Source of the DNA: Thermorudis peleae
GTDB taxonomy: Bacteria > Chloroflexota > Chloroflexia > Thermomicrobiales > Thermomicrobiaceae
Length of the DNA: 64,000 nucleotides
NCBI RefSeq assembly: GCF_000744775.1
Contig: NZ_JQMP01000001.1
Coordinates: 558,001-622,000, forward strand
Reading direction: 5' to 3'
In this document: piece after piece, positions 7,962-16,516 of the stretch
Numbering within the stretch: position 1 is the first letter of the stretch
How the letters are laid out: each line of letters opens with the position of its first letter
Notes under the pieces: model-generated
The model's input: only the letters and a program-made list of their open reading frames with translations
Databases searched by the model: none
Told to the model about the DNA's origin: nothing
Position numbers and translations under genes: made by a program

Positions 7962-9596
7962 TCATGGCTTTGATAACGCTGTCTCTTTGGCTGTCACAAA
8001 CTCCAGCAACGCTGGTATGCCGTCCTCAACGGCTCGAAGGGCTCGTCGAATCGCTGGCACAATGTCCCCCGGCTCCGTCACGCGCTCTCCATACCCACCC
8101 ATTGCCCGAGCAAAGTCAGCATAGTTGCCGCTGATGTCCGTCGCCCGGTATTTCTCGGTCGAGACTGGCATGATCGGGATCTCAGTCGCCATTGCAGCGT
8201 TGTTGAGCAGCACTGAGAGGATCGGGATCCGCTCGCGTACCGCTGTCTCAAAGTCCATGCCAGTCATGCCGATCGCCGCATCCCCCCAAACGTTGACGCA
8301 GAGCTTTTCGGGACGCGCGAGCTTGGCTCCCATGACTAACCCGAGGCCATACCCTAGCTGGGTCGTTTTGCCCCAGCCTAAGTAGCTGAGCGGCGTCCGG
8401 CTTACCCAGAACGGTGTTAACTGATCACGTGGGTTGCCAGCGTCATGGGTGATGATCACGTCCAGCTCACCAATGGTCTGGAGCAGATCCCAGATAACAC
8501 GGTATGGCGAAAGTGGCGTCTCATCACTGGTAAGCTTCGGCATCCATTGTGCCAGCCACGCCTCACGCACCCGCCGCACTTCATCAGCAACAGTCTCAAA
8601 TCGCCCACGCGGCTTGCCACCCAATCGATCACCGACTGCCTCAAGCAAGGCCTGTAGCGTTAACTTCGCATCGCCAACTAACGCGTCAGCAAGTGGTACG
8701 TCCTTGTTCAGGTCAGCCGGGTCAAGCGTTGCCTGGATCACCCGCTTACCGCCGGGTAGCCGCACGCCATACTCTGTTTCAGAGAAGCTACATCCGATAC
8801 CGAAGATGAGATCTGCCTGTCGCAGAAAGTGACTGACCGTTGCTGGGTAGGCACGTCCACCAGCGCCAAGTGCAAGCGGATGGTCTTCTGGGAATGCACT
8901 CTTGCCGGGCAAACTCGTCATCACTGGTGCCTCGAGCAACTCAGCCAGCGCCTGCAACTCACCCCAGGCCTGGGCGTAGTGAATACCTTGTCCAGCGTAG
9001 ATTACCGGCCGCTCCGCTGCGACCAGTTGCGCAGCGACGCGGTCGACATCCTGCAAGTCCGGGCCATAGCGGAAGCGCACTGGTGGCTGGTAGTCCCAGC
9101 CGGCGGGCACGTCTTCGTCCATGACATCGCGGGGAATTTCAACAAGCACCGGTCGTGGACGGCCATTCTTTACCTGCGTGAACGCTCGCCGCAGGACACT
9201 GGGCGCAGCGGTCGGCACGATGACCTGTTCAGCCCACTTCGTAATATGCTGATAATTTAAGAAGGCATTGAAGTTCGGCGGGACTTCAGCAAGATGGCGC
9301 GGAAACCCTTGCGGGAAGACGACAATTGGCACAGACTCCGAATATGCCTGTGCCACTGCACCAAAGGCGTTTTCAGTTCCTGGCCCACGTTGCATGGCGA
9401 AGACACCAATCTGCTGTCCCGAGCTCACCCGGCTGACAGCGTCGGCCATGTGCACACCCACGCGCTCTTGCCGCACAATCACGGTGCGGATATCAGCTTG
9501 TGCTGCTGCTTCGATCAACTCATTGACTGGATAAGCGAAGAGCCAGCGTACCCCTTCGCGCTTCAGAATCTCGGCGACAACCTCGGCGACCCGCAT
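7962..9596 (-). CDS. Thiamine diphosphate-dependent enzyme (acetolactate synthase/decarboxylase-like)
   Basis: 544 aa. The N-terminal Pyr domain includes the catalytic glutamate region IVRQERVGVHMADAVSR and the RGPGTENAFGAVAQAYS segment; a central dehydrogenase-like domain follows (YAGQGIHYAQAWGELQALAE); the C-terminal PP domain has the ThDP/Mg motif beginning WGDAAIGMTGMDFETA and ending NN. The glutamine of QGIH and PGKSAFPEDH resemble the acetolactate synthase/oxalyl-CoA decarboxylase group, but the partner gene argues against branched-chain synthesis and no regulatory subunit is nearby. A keto-acid decarboxylase or carboligase is more likely. Start ATG 9596 is preceded by AAGGAGGGG. Confidence 0.85.
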   Translation of the reverse strand: MRVAEVVAEILKREGVRWLFAYPVNELIEAAAQADIRTVIVRQERVGVHMADAVSRVSSGQQIGVFAMQRGPGTENAFGAVAQAYSESVPIVVFPQGFPRHLAEVPPNFNAFLNYQHITKWAEQVIVPTAAPSVLRRAFTQVKNGRPRPVLVEIPRDVMDEDVPAGWDYQPPVRFRYGPDLQDVDRVAAQLVAAERPVIYAGQGIHYAQAWGELQALAELLEAPVMTSLPGKSAFPEDHPLALGAGGRAYPATVSHFLRQADLIFGIGCSFSETEYGVRLPGGKRVIQATLDPADLNKDVPLADALVGDAKLTLQALLEAVGDRLGGKPRGRFETVADEVRRVREAWLAQWMPKLTSDETPLSPYRVIWDLLQTIGELDVIITHDAGNPRDQLTPFWVSRTPLSYLGWGKTTQLGYGLGLVMGAKLARPEKLCVNVWGDAAIGMTGMDFETAVRERIPILSVLLNNAAMATEIPIMPVSTEKYRATDISGNYADFARAMGGYGERVTEPGDIVPAIRRALRAVEDGIPALLEFVTAKETALSKP

Positions 9597-9927
9597 TGCC
9601 CCTCCTTGTCGCTCAACCACTAACTGCTGGTTGCCGGGGCATTGTAGCACTGGAGCGGTTTTCCGTGTCCATGCTTGCCCGTACTTTTAGTGCAGCAGAA
9701 CTGGATCGGGCGTGTTTAACACAAAGGCAGCCAAGGCGCAGCGCGCGCCTTATAGCTCCCCAACCTGAGCACATGTGCTCAGAAATGGATGCCAGATTGC
9801 CCCGCACCTAAACAACGGCAACGGACTGTTGCATGGAGAAGTTCGGCAGTGTGACGCGTGGCACGGCGGATCACACAAGCGGGAAGTGTCAGAGCCCCTC
9901 TAACATTGTGCCGGCGACTCCAGAGCG
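9597..9927. other. Intergenic region upstream of the ThDP enzyme
   Basis: 331 bp between the ThDP enzyme gene and the 3' end of lgt. It contains the 18-bp palindrome listed separately and no supported coding sequence. It should hold the promoter of the two-gene catabolic unit. Confidence 0.6.
9765..9782. promoter_or_regulatory. 18-bp perfect palindrome, candidate operator
   Basis: CTGAGCACATGTGCTCAG is perfectly self-complementary. It lies about 170 bp upstream of the ThDP enzyme start, in the only promoter region for the dehydratase/ThDP unit. Without a T-tract and with no loop it is better explained as a dimeric repressor or activator site than as a terminator. The regulator is not encoded next to it. 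Confidence 0.55.
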
Positions 9928-10737
9928 TTACGCCTCAACAGGAGTTGGCACCTGGCGCTGGCCGCGGAAGAGTACTGCCAAGGCAACTAGTCCGGCGACA
10001 AACGCGAGCACGGCCACCACCTGCGCTTCCTGCAGCCCCCAGAACCAGATCCGCTCCTGCCGTACAAAGCTGATGAAGAAGCGGCCAAACGAGTAGAGCA
10101 CTGCGTAGGTTGCCGCCAAGGTGCCAGCCGGCACTGGCCGTCGCCGTAGTCGCCAGATGACCGCAAAGACCATCAGGTTCACCACAATATCGTAGAGCGG
10201 GTAGGGATGTGTCGGCACACCGAGGAGATCAGCAGGCAAAAGATCCTTGGGATTCGTATAGGTAAACGTGATCGGGCAGCCATGCAGGCAGGGCCCACCC
10301 CAGGCATCGCCATTCACCGTGCAGCCAAGCCGGCCAATCGCCTGTGCCAGGAGCAATCCCGGGACGACGGAATCAAGCAGGGGCGCCAGTGGCTGCCGAA
10401 AGATTCGGCTCAGCATCACGATAGCCACAAAGCCACCAAAGACTGCGCCGTAGATCGCCAGCCCTCCTTCATTGACCGCGAGTGCTTCGAGCGGATGGCC
10501 AATGAAGTAGTCGATGTGGTCGAGGACAAAGAACAACCGGGCACCGATAATGCCACCGATCACGGTCACCAATGCCCACGTGTCGTAATTGGGCAAAGCG
10601 ATCCCGCGACGTCGCAACTCCCGTGCTGTCAGCCACACTGCCACCAGAATTCCAAGGGCAGTGAATAGGCCATGCCATGTCAGCAACAGCGGGCCGATCT
10701 TAGCAATATCCGGATCGATACCAATACGAATATTCAC
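9928..10737 (-). CDS. lgt: Prolipoprotein diacylglyceryl transferase
   Basis: Lgt transfers diacylglycerol from phosphatidylglycerol to the cysteine of prolipoproteins in the cytoplasmic membrane. The 269-aa product has about seven membrane segments, the Lgt signature GRLGCTVNGDAWGG (usual form GRxGNFxNGExxG; the N after G is C here) and the THPYPLYDIVVN motif. GTG 10737 follows AAAGGAAAGG at good spacing. It is separated by only 38 bp from the kinase gene upstream, on the same strand. Confidence 0.93.
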   Translation of the reverse strand: MNIRIGIDPDIAKIGPLLLTWHGLFTALGILVAVWLTARELRRRGIALPNYDTWALVTVIGGIIGARLFFVLDHIDYFIGHPLEALAVNEGGLAIYGAVFGGFVAIVMLSRIFRQPLAPLLDSVVPGLLLAQAIGRLGCTVNGDAWGGPCLHGCPITFTYTNPKDLLPADLLGVPTHPYPLYDIVVNLMVFAVIWRLRRRPVPAGTLAATYAVLYSFGRFFISFVRQERIWFWGLQEAQVVAVLAFVAGLVALAVLFRGQRQVPTPVEA

Positions 10738-10775
10738 GAGGCCTTTCCTTTCTGAGACTAAGTCTCAAGACTGAT

Positions 10776-12470
10776 CTAGCCCGGAGTATAGAGCGTGACG
10801 CTCTCGATTGCAATCCATGGCGGCTGCCCCGTTCTCCCACCCGGTGCAGCGTTGCGAAGCTCAATCGCAACAGCTTGGCCTTCGCTGCCGGCTGGGAACG
10901 TCAGGACCCAACTCACGCGATCGCTCTTCTCATTGCTCAGCGGCGTCCCTTGCCACACCACCTGGTTATTCACGACGAGTTGTAACGGTATACCAGGCTG
11001 GCTAGCCAGCCCGGTCAGCTCAATCGCGAGAACCCGCGGCACGTTTTCCGTAGGGAGGGGCAGGCGTGCGCTGTTCTGTCCCGAACCGGCCCCAAAGAGA
11101 AAAGCTGCATCCTGTAAAGACTTCGGGATACCTGGCAACGCACCATCCCGCGCGGGAACATACGCACCAAGCTGGGTTGGCTTCACATCAATTTTCTTGA
11201 ATCCAGGCAACCCCCGGCCAGGAAGGATGGTATCGATGCCAGGCACGATGCCTGGAACTGGTACAGCCAACGAGGGAGGCGGCGCAGGTGTCGGCGTTGG
11301 CGGTGGCGGAGGCGTCGGTGTCGGGCTCGGCGGCATGGGTGTGGGCGTCGGTGGGGGTGGCGTCGGTGTTGCCGTCGGTGCTGGCCGCGCCGTTGGCTGC
11401 GCGGTCGCAGTCGGCTGAGGCGTAGTCGGTTTCACGGTTGGGATCACCCCAGCCTGGGCAGAACGTGGCGTTCCGACAGGAGTCGGCGTTGGGCTTAGGC
11501 GATCGCTATCAGCAGCCACGGCAAATGCGAGCAGCATTACCAGTACGAGGAAGGCAACACCACCAGCGAGCAAGAACGAGCGCCAGCGATTCCGCGATCG
11601 AACACGGCGTGTTCGCACCCAGCCACTTGTCGGCCAACGGAGCCGCCCCTGCACGGCCGCCTCAAGCGCCGCGGCCATCGCCTCTGCTGAACGGTAGCGC
11701 TCCTCAGGAGCTTTGGCCAGCGCACGGAGAATGACGGCCTCCACGGCTGGGGGGATTGCTGGGTTGAGTCGACGCGGCGGCAGCGGCTGGGCATGTACAT
11801 GCTGATACATGACCTCGACCGGCGATTGGCTAGTGAACGGCAGCTGCCCCGTCAATAATTCGTAGAGGATAATGCCGGCAGCATAAAGGTCAGCAGCTGG
11901 CGTCACGGGTTTCCCGAGTGCTTGTTCCGGTGCCATGTAGGCCGCCGAGCCAAGGATTGTTCCTGTCTCAGTCGCACCAGGATCGCGGACCACGCGAGCG
12001 ATACCAAAGTCCGTGAGTTTCGCCCGTCCTGCGCGGTCGATCAGGACATTCTGTGGTTTGACGTCACGGTGCACAATTCCTGCCTGATGGATCGCTGCGA
12101 GCCCCTGAAGCAGATCGCCCATAATCCGCGCTGCTTCTTCAAGTGGCAAACGGCCACGTTGCCGGATAAATTGCTTGAGGTCAATGCCATCGACCCATTC
12201 CATCACCAGGAAACGCCGGTCCTTGTCAACGCCAGCGTCATATACCCGGACCACATTCGGATGGGTAACAGCAGCTGCAGCCCGGGCTTCGCGCTCAAAG
12301 CGGGCAAGGTCAGCCGGATCCGTTAGTGCAGCAGGATGGAAGAGCTTAATTGCGACGCGGCGGCCCAGGGCCAAGTCTTCAGCTACGTAGGTTGTTGCGG
12401 TGCTGCCTGCCCCCAGCCGCTGGAGGAGACGATAGCGACCGGCGAGCACCTGGGGGCTTTCAACATGCAT
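10776..12470 (-). CDS. Transmembrane Ser/Thr protein kinase with Pro/Thr linker and extracellular domain
   Basis: 564 aa. The Hanks-type kinase domain spans about residues 12-270: glycine loop GAGSTATTYVA, K42, HRDVKPQN with the catalytic Asp at about 136, DFG at about 154-156 and an activation loop TETGTILGSAAYMAPEQ. A single membrane helix at about 298-320 follows, then a long Pro/Thr-rich linker (repeats of PTP) to about 400, and a C-terminal globular part of about 160 residues expected outside the cell. That part ends in a beta-rich segment (PRVLAIELTGLA, LQLVVNNQVVWQGTP, WIAIESVTLYTPG) that could be a ligand-binding beta-sandwich. No PASTA repeats are seen. Target unknown. Confidence 0.9.
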   Translation of the reverse strand: MHVESPQVLAGRYRLLQRLGAGSTATTYVAEDLALGRRVAIKLFHPAALTDPADLARFEREARAAAAVTHPNVVRVYDAGVDKDRRFLVMEWVDGIDLKQFIRQRGRLPLEEAARIMGDLLQGLAAIHQAGIVHRDVKPQNVLIDRAGRAKLTDFGIARVVRDPGATETGTILGSAAYMAPEQALGKPVTPAADLYAAGIILYELLTGQLPFTSQSPVEVMYQHVHAQPLPPRRLNPAIPPAVEAVILRALAKAPEERYRSAEAMAAALEAAVQGRLRWPTSGWVRTRRVRSRNRWRSFLLAGGVAFLVLVMLLAFAVAADSDRLSPTPTPVGTPRSAQAGVIPTVKPTTPQPTATAQPTARPAPTATPTPPPPTPTPMPPSPTPTPPPPPTPTPAPPPSLAVPVPGIVPGIDTILPGRGLPGFKKIDVKPTQLGAYVPARDGALPGIPKSLQDAAFLFGAGSGQNSARLPLPTENVPRVLAIELTGLASQPGIPLQLVVNNQVVWQGTPLSNEKSDRVSWVLTFPAGSEGQAVAIELRNAAPGGRTGQPPWIAIESVTLYTPG

Positions 12471-12555
12471 GTGCCAACTCCATCACAGCGAGCATCTCGC
12501 CCTGACTGCCCAGGGGGATTGTACGCGTCAAGCGCCGCCCGGCCCAACTCTCCGC

Positions 12556-13410
12556 TTACCACTCCTCGACACTGATGCCCAAAAGGACGTTGTCGATCAG
12601 ACGGGTTGTCCCCACCCTGGCAGCCAGCGAGAGCAGCGCCGGTCGGTCAACCGTGTCTAATTCGTCCAGTGTCTTAGCATCAGCTACGCTTACATACTCA
12701 AGCTGAATGCCAGGAGTCGCCGCCAGGTGGGCACGTACGAGTGCACGCAGCGCCTCTGCGTCTCGCTCTCCCGCGTGGTAGCGCGCTTCGGCAGCGAAGA
12801 GTGCTTGGGGGATCGCTGCAGCAATCTCCCGTTCAGTCGGTGAGAGATACACGTTGCGACTGCTCATTGCTAGCCCGTCCGGCTCACGTACTGTCGCCAC
12901 GGGAACAATCGTTACTGGTACATTCAGGTCAGCGACCATACGACGGATTACTAATACCTGCTGGGCATCTTTTTGCCCAAAGTACGCGCGTGTTGGCTGA
13001 ACGATATTGAACAACTTGGCCACGACGGTCGCGACGCCACGGAAATGCCCCGGTCGTGCAGCACCTTCCAATCGCTCACCGATTGGCCCCACAGCGATGA
13101 AGCTCGCAAACCCAGGCGGATACATCTCCTCCACACTTGGCGTGAAGACCAAATCGACGCCTTCACGGGCCAGCAACGCGAGATCACGGGGAATATCACG
13201 CGGATAGCGGGCATAATCTTCCTGTGGGCCGAACTGGGTTGGATTGACAAAAATGCTCACTGCTACGACCGGATTCTCTGCCCGAGCGCGGCGCACTAAC
13301 GCAAGGTGCCCCTCATGTAAATAGCCCATCGTCGGCACAAAACCGACTGCCTTGAGATGGTGCTGTTGCCGCCAGGCACGGACAGCGGCAACCGTCTCAG
13401 CGACCTCCAT
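12556..13410 (-). CDS. panC: Pantothenate synthetase (pantoate-beta-alanine ligase)
   Basis: 284 aa; joins pantoate and beta-alanine with ATP. Signature blocks are VPTMGYLHEGH (HxGH nucleotide site), FVNPTQFGPQEDYARYPRD, FGQKDAQQ and the MSSRNVYLS motif. The start ATG 13410 lies inside the 3' end of panB (14-bp overlap) behind AGGGGAG, so translation is coupled. Longer in-frame extension upstream would run deeper into panB and is not credible. Confidence 0.96.
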   Translation of the reverse strand: MEVAETVAAVRAWRQQHHLKAVGFVPTMGYLHEGHLALVRRARAENPVVAVSIFVNPTQFGPQEDYARYPRDIPRDLALLAREGVDLVFTPSVEEMYPPGFASFIAVGPIGERLEGAARPGHFRGVATVVAKLFNIVQPTRAYFGQKDAQQVLVIRRMVADLNVPVTIVPVATVREPDGLAMSSRNVYLSPTEREIAAAIPQALFAAEARYHAGERDAEALRALVRAHLAATPGIQLEYVSVADAKTLDELDTVDRPALLSLAARVGTTRLIDNVLLGISVEEW

Positions 13411-14290
13411 CAGGCAACTCCCCTCGCTGGACATGCTCGGCCTGCACCTCGGCAACGAGCGCTGCCAGCTGCGCTTCGTCGACATCGCGCGGCAAGCCGA
13501 AGCTCTGCTCGGCTGTTGGGAATGTGCCCGCCCGCACGTCCTCTGCATAACGGCGGAAGGCATCAGTGATCACATCGGCGAGTTCGGCGTAGGGCTTGGC
13601 ATGCCGTGGCAATGACCCCGGCAGCAGATGCAGCAGATCGGTGACGACCTGCACTTGACCATCGCAGTCTGGCCCAGCACCAATCCCAATCGTTGGCACC
13701 GTAAGCATGTGTGTCAGCGCCCGGGCAACTGGTGCGGGAATAAGCTCGAGGACAAGAGCGAACACACCAGCGTCTTGCAATGCGAGCGCGTCGCGGAAAA
13801 GCTGGCGAATTGCGGTGGGCGTCTTGGCCTGGAGGCGAAAGCCGCCAAGCTGGTTGACCGATTGGGGTGTCAGCCCAAGATGTCCCATGACGGGGATGCC
13901 CGCCTGCACGAGCCGCGCTACAGTGGGGGCAATGGCTGTACCCCCTTCGAGCTTCACCGCCTGGGCGCCACCTTCCTGAATCAGCCGTCCCGCGTTACGC
14001 AGCGCATCCTCGGGCGTAACCTGATAGGTCAGGAAGGGCATATCAGCAACAACTAGCGCCCGTTCACTGCCGCGAACGACTGCCTGCGTGTGGTGCAGGA
14101 TCATCTCAAGCGTGACCGGTAACGTCGTCGCGAAACCGAGGATGGTCATACCAAGCGAATCGCCAACCAGCAGCATCGGTACACCAGCCTGGTCAGCCAA
14201 CCGTGCCGTTGCGTAGTCATAGGCTGTCAGCATGGGAATACGCTCGCCACGCCGCTTCATCGCTTGAATTTCAGCGACGGTCACCCGCAT
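13397..14290 (-). CDS. panB: 3-methyl-2-oxobutanoate hydroxymethyltransferase
   Basis: 297 aa; makes ketopantoate from 2-oxoisovalerate and methylene-THF. The metal and substrate motifs are typical: MLTAYDYATARLADQAGVP, LLVGDSLGM, ADMPFLTYQ, VKLEGG, MGHLGLTPQSV and the TIGIGAGPDCDGQ block. The start overlaps the end of the upstream DUF2520 gene by 20 bp, and panC starts within its own 3' end, so the three form one tight operon. Confidence 0.97.
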   Translation of the reverse strand: MRVTVAEIQAMKRRGERIPMLTAYDYATARLADQAGVPMLLVGDSLGMTILGFATTLPVTLEMILHHTQAVVRGSERALVVADMPFLTYQVTPEDALRNAGRLIQEGGAQAVKLEGGTAIAPTVARLVQAGIPVMGHLGLTPQSVNQLGGFRLQAKTPTAIRQLFRDALALQDAGVFALVLELIPAPVARALTHMLTVPTIGIGAGPDCDGQVQVVTDLLHLLPGSLPRHAKPYAELADVITDAFRRYAEDVRAGTFPTAEQSFGLPRDVDEAQLAALVAEVQAEHVQRGELPDGGR

Positions 14291-15188
14291 CTGCTTGCTC
14301 CTCTCTCGCTGCCGCCTCCAGAAATGCTCGCACTGCGGCCACGGCCGCTAATCGCTCTGGCTGTCCCGTCGCTCGCGCCTCGGCCACGGGAATAGTCGCC
14401 TTTGCCAACGCGAGATAGGCCTCGCGTGCCAATGGCTCATCTGCCAGCACCGCGAGATGCCGCCTCAATGTCTGTTGATCACCTCGAGCAATCGGACCGG
14501 TCAGTGCATCGGGGAGGCCGATCCGTGCCAGATTGTCTACGGTGCTGCGCAGGAGCGGCAAGAGACGCGCAAGGGATTCGTCTGGCGAGAGGCCCACGTG
14601 CTGCAAGAGCTGAACCGCAATTGCCACTGACGACACGACATAATTCGAGGCGAAGACCGCGGCAACATGATAGCGCGGCCAGTCAGCAGACGTTAGCCGG
14701 AGCGGCTGACCACCAATCGCCTGGGCCATTTGCACAAGCGTTGTCGCTAGCGGCTCAGGCGCTTCAATTGCAATAGAAACGCCAGCCAGTGGCACGGAGC
14801 CACCAGCAAAGGACTGCAATGGGTGAAAGACACCGGTCTGTGCACCAGCGGCTTCAGCAGCAGCGAGGGGAGCCCGGCCCAACGCGCCACTACAATGCAC
14901 GACGGCGTGAGCTGGCGTCCAGCGCAACGCTGTGCATACTAGCTCAATCGCGTCGTCAGGCACTGCGAGAAAAACGACTGCAGCCTGGTCGACGACTGCT
15001 TGTGGCGTATCTACCGCATGACAGCTAGGCAGGCACGCCACAAGCGCTGCTGCTCGCTCAGCATGCCGACTCCAGACAGCGCGTACTGGGTATCCTGCGG
15101 CTGCCAATGCGGGCGCTAGCGCCGATGCAACAGCACCTGCGCCGATCATCCCGATGACTGGCAACCTGGACGCACGCTCCCCCTCCAT
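14271..15188 (-). CDS. Rossmann-like/DUF2520 dehydrogenase in the pantothenate operon
   Basis: 305 aa. The N-terminal Rossmann domain has the dinucleotide loop GMIGAGAVASALAPALAAAG (about residues 13-32) and a second strand VRAVWSRH, with basic residues that would suit NADP(H). The C-terminal part is DUF2520, with FHPLQSFAGG and YHVAAVFASNYVVSSVAIA. This is the same fold combination as 6-phosphogluconate/ketopantoate-type reductases. In Mycobacterium tuberculosis the DUF2520 protein Rv3603c likewise directly precedes panC. No panE is seen here, so a ketopantoate-reductase role is an attractive inference but unproven. Confidence 0.85.
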   Translation of the reverse strand: MEGERASRLPVIGMIGAGAVASALAPALAAAGYPVRAVWSRHAERAAALVACLPSCHAVDTPQAVVDQAAVVFLAVPDDAIELVCTALRWTPAHAVVHCSGALGRAPLAAAEAAGAQTGVFHPLQSFAGGSVPLAGVSIAIEAPEPLATTLVQMAQAIGGQPLRLTSADWPRYHVAAVFASNYVVSSVAIAVQLLQHVGLSPDESLARLLPLLRSTVDNLARIGLPDALTGPIARGDQQTLRRHLAVLADEPLAREAYLALAKATIPVAEARATGQPERLAAVAAVRAFLEAAAREEQADAGDRR

Positions 15189-15226
15189 CGTTTCCCCTGG
15201 TTCACCCCGGGTTTACCGAGACTAGC

Positions 15227-16039
15227 CTATTGACGAACCGGCTTAGCAACAACGATGAGTCGATGGTCGTCGATACCATAGGGCCAACAGGTGACCAGTG
15301 TAACGCGTTCTTCCGGCATCGGGGCTAGGAACATCCCCGTCGCAAGGCGCTCTTGCAACGGTACCCCGACCTCCTTACGGTAGTGAATCTCCTCCACCCG
15401 GTACGTAAACTGCTGGCCACTGGCATTGGTCAGAATCACCAGATCGCCGATTTTCACATGCTCGAGATTGCGGAAGACCTCGCCCTTCCAGTCGTCATGC
15501 CCCGTGATGACGATGTTGCCACCCTCGCCAGGATTCGCTGACGTGTTATTGTGTCCAGCAGCATAGTCAGCCACGCGCCATTGGATCACTTGCTGCCCAT
15601 CGATCGTCACGACGTCATAGCCAACCTCGACGACCGGCGCATCGATTCTGACTGAAGGAATCTGAATATGCGTTGGTGGTGGCATCTTGGGTTTCGGCGT
15701 CGGCGTAGCTGGCGCAACTGTTGGAGTTGGCGACGGTGGCGCTGGTGTCACTGTAGGCGTCGTTACGCCTGGCGACGGTATCAGGGCAACAGTCGTTGGA
15801 CTCGGCGTCGCTTCAGACCCCAATGCTTGTAGCGGTGCTGGCGGCTCGGCAGCTGGGGCTGGAGAGGTTGACGTTGCGGTGGACAGTATCGTTGGACTGG
15901 CCAGCACTTGGTCAGGCGGGGCCACAGCCCGCCGCGGCTGCGTTGCAGCAATCGCAAAGGCTGCGCCGAGCACCATCAAGCCGAGCATGATCAGAATCGT
16001 GCTCAGGCTTACTTGACGGCTCGACGGGGCTGGCTGCAT
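15227..16039 (-). CDS. Sortase (class D/E-like) with long Pro/Thr stalk
   Basis: 270 aa: N-terminal membrane anchor (about residues 13-32), Pro/Thr/Ser-rich stalk to about 120, then the sortase barrel. Catalytic residues are visible as H181 in ITGHDDW, C251 in TLVTCWPYG and R260 in DHRLIVV. Sortases join surface proteins to envelope components or polymerise pilins. No LPXTG-type substrate or pilin is encoded nearby, so this is likely a housekeeping or orphan enzyme. It lies 38 bp upstream of the DUF2520 gene on the same strand. Confidence 0.92.
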   Translation of the reverse strand: MQPAPSSRQVSLSTILIMLGLMVLGAAFAIAATQPRRAVAPPDQVLASPTILSTATSTSPAPAAEPPAPLQALGSEATPSPTTVALIPSPGVTTPTVTPAPPSPTPTVAPATPTPKPKMPPPTHIQIPSVRIDAPVVEVGYDVVTIDGQQVIQWRVADYAAGHNNTSANPGEGGNIVITGHDDWKGEVFRNLEHVKIGDLVILTNASGQQFTYRVEEIHYRKEVGVPLQERLATGMFLAPMPEERVTLVTCWPYGIDDHRLIVVAKPVRQ

Positions 16040-16187
16040 GACATCCTCGCTTTCAGCATCCAGTATGTTCGCTCGCTAGTTGTAGAGTATACGCCGCTGT
16101 GGCATCTGGCGGAGCACTTGCCTCAGCCCACAGTCGGATGCGATACTCGAGCCAGCACACGCACAAGTACAAGTGGGAGGGACGGCC

Positions 16188-16421
16188 ATGGCTGCACGGG
16201 CATACGTTCTCGTCCGCACCGAGGTTGGCAAAGCCAAAGCCGTCAAAGAGGCACTCCAGCGACTGCCCGGTGTCGCTGCCGCCGACATTGTGACAGGCGA
16301 CTACGACCTGATCGTCGCCATCGAGCAGGCCACACCAGAGGAACTTGGCCGGCTGGTCATGGAACAAATTCACGGCGTTCCCGGTGTTGCCGCAACCAGC
16401 ACGCACGTGGTCGTTGGGTAA
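16188..16421 (+). CDS. Stand-alone Lrp/AsnC ligand-binding (RAM) domain protein
   Basis: 77 aa, only the alpha/beta effector domain of Lrp/AsnC regulators: AYVLVRTEVGKAKAVKEALQ, then the VTGDYDLIVAIE segment and GVAATSTHVVV. No DNA-binding helix-turn-helix is present. Such small proteins form dimers or decamers that bind amino acids and may modulate full-length partners; a full-length AsnC-type regulator is encoded at 21.4-22.0 kb. ATG 16188 follows GGGAGGGACGGCC. Confidence 0.88.
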   Translation: MAARAYVLVRTEVGKAKAVKEALQRLPGVAAADIVTGDYDLIVAIEQATPEELGRLVMEQIHGVPGVAATSTHVVVG

Positions 16422-16516
16422 TGATCCTTGCCGAAACCGGGGCAGGCGCAGTACCGTAAAATGGGCGAAGCGGCCAGTCGTCAGGCCAATAGGAGGAACC
16501 GAATAGAAAGGAGGAG

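Noticed and set aside
10795-11418. Glycine/valine-rich open frame opposite the kinase gene
   Set aside because: It is the antisense of the kinase's Pro/Thr linker; the repetitive composition is a codon artefact.
15687-16016. Glycine/valine-rich open frame opposite the sortase stalk
   Set aside because: Antisense of the sortase Pro/Thr stalk; no ribosome binding site.
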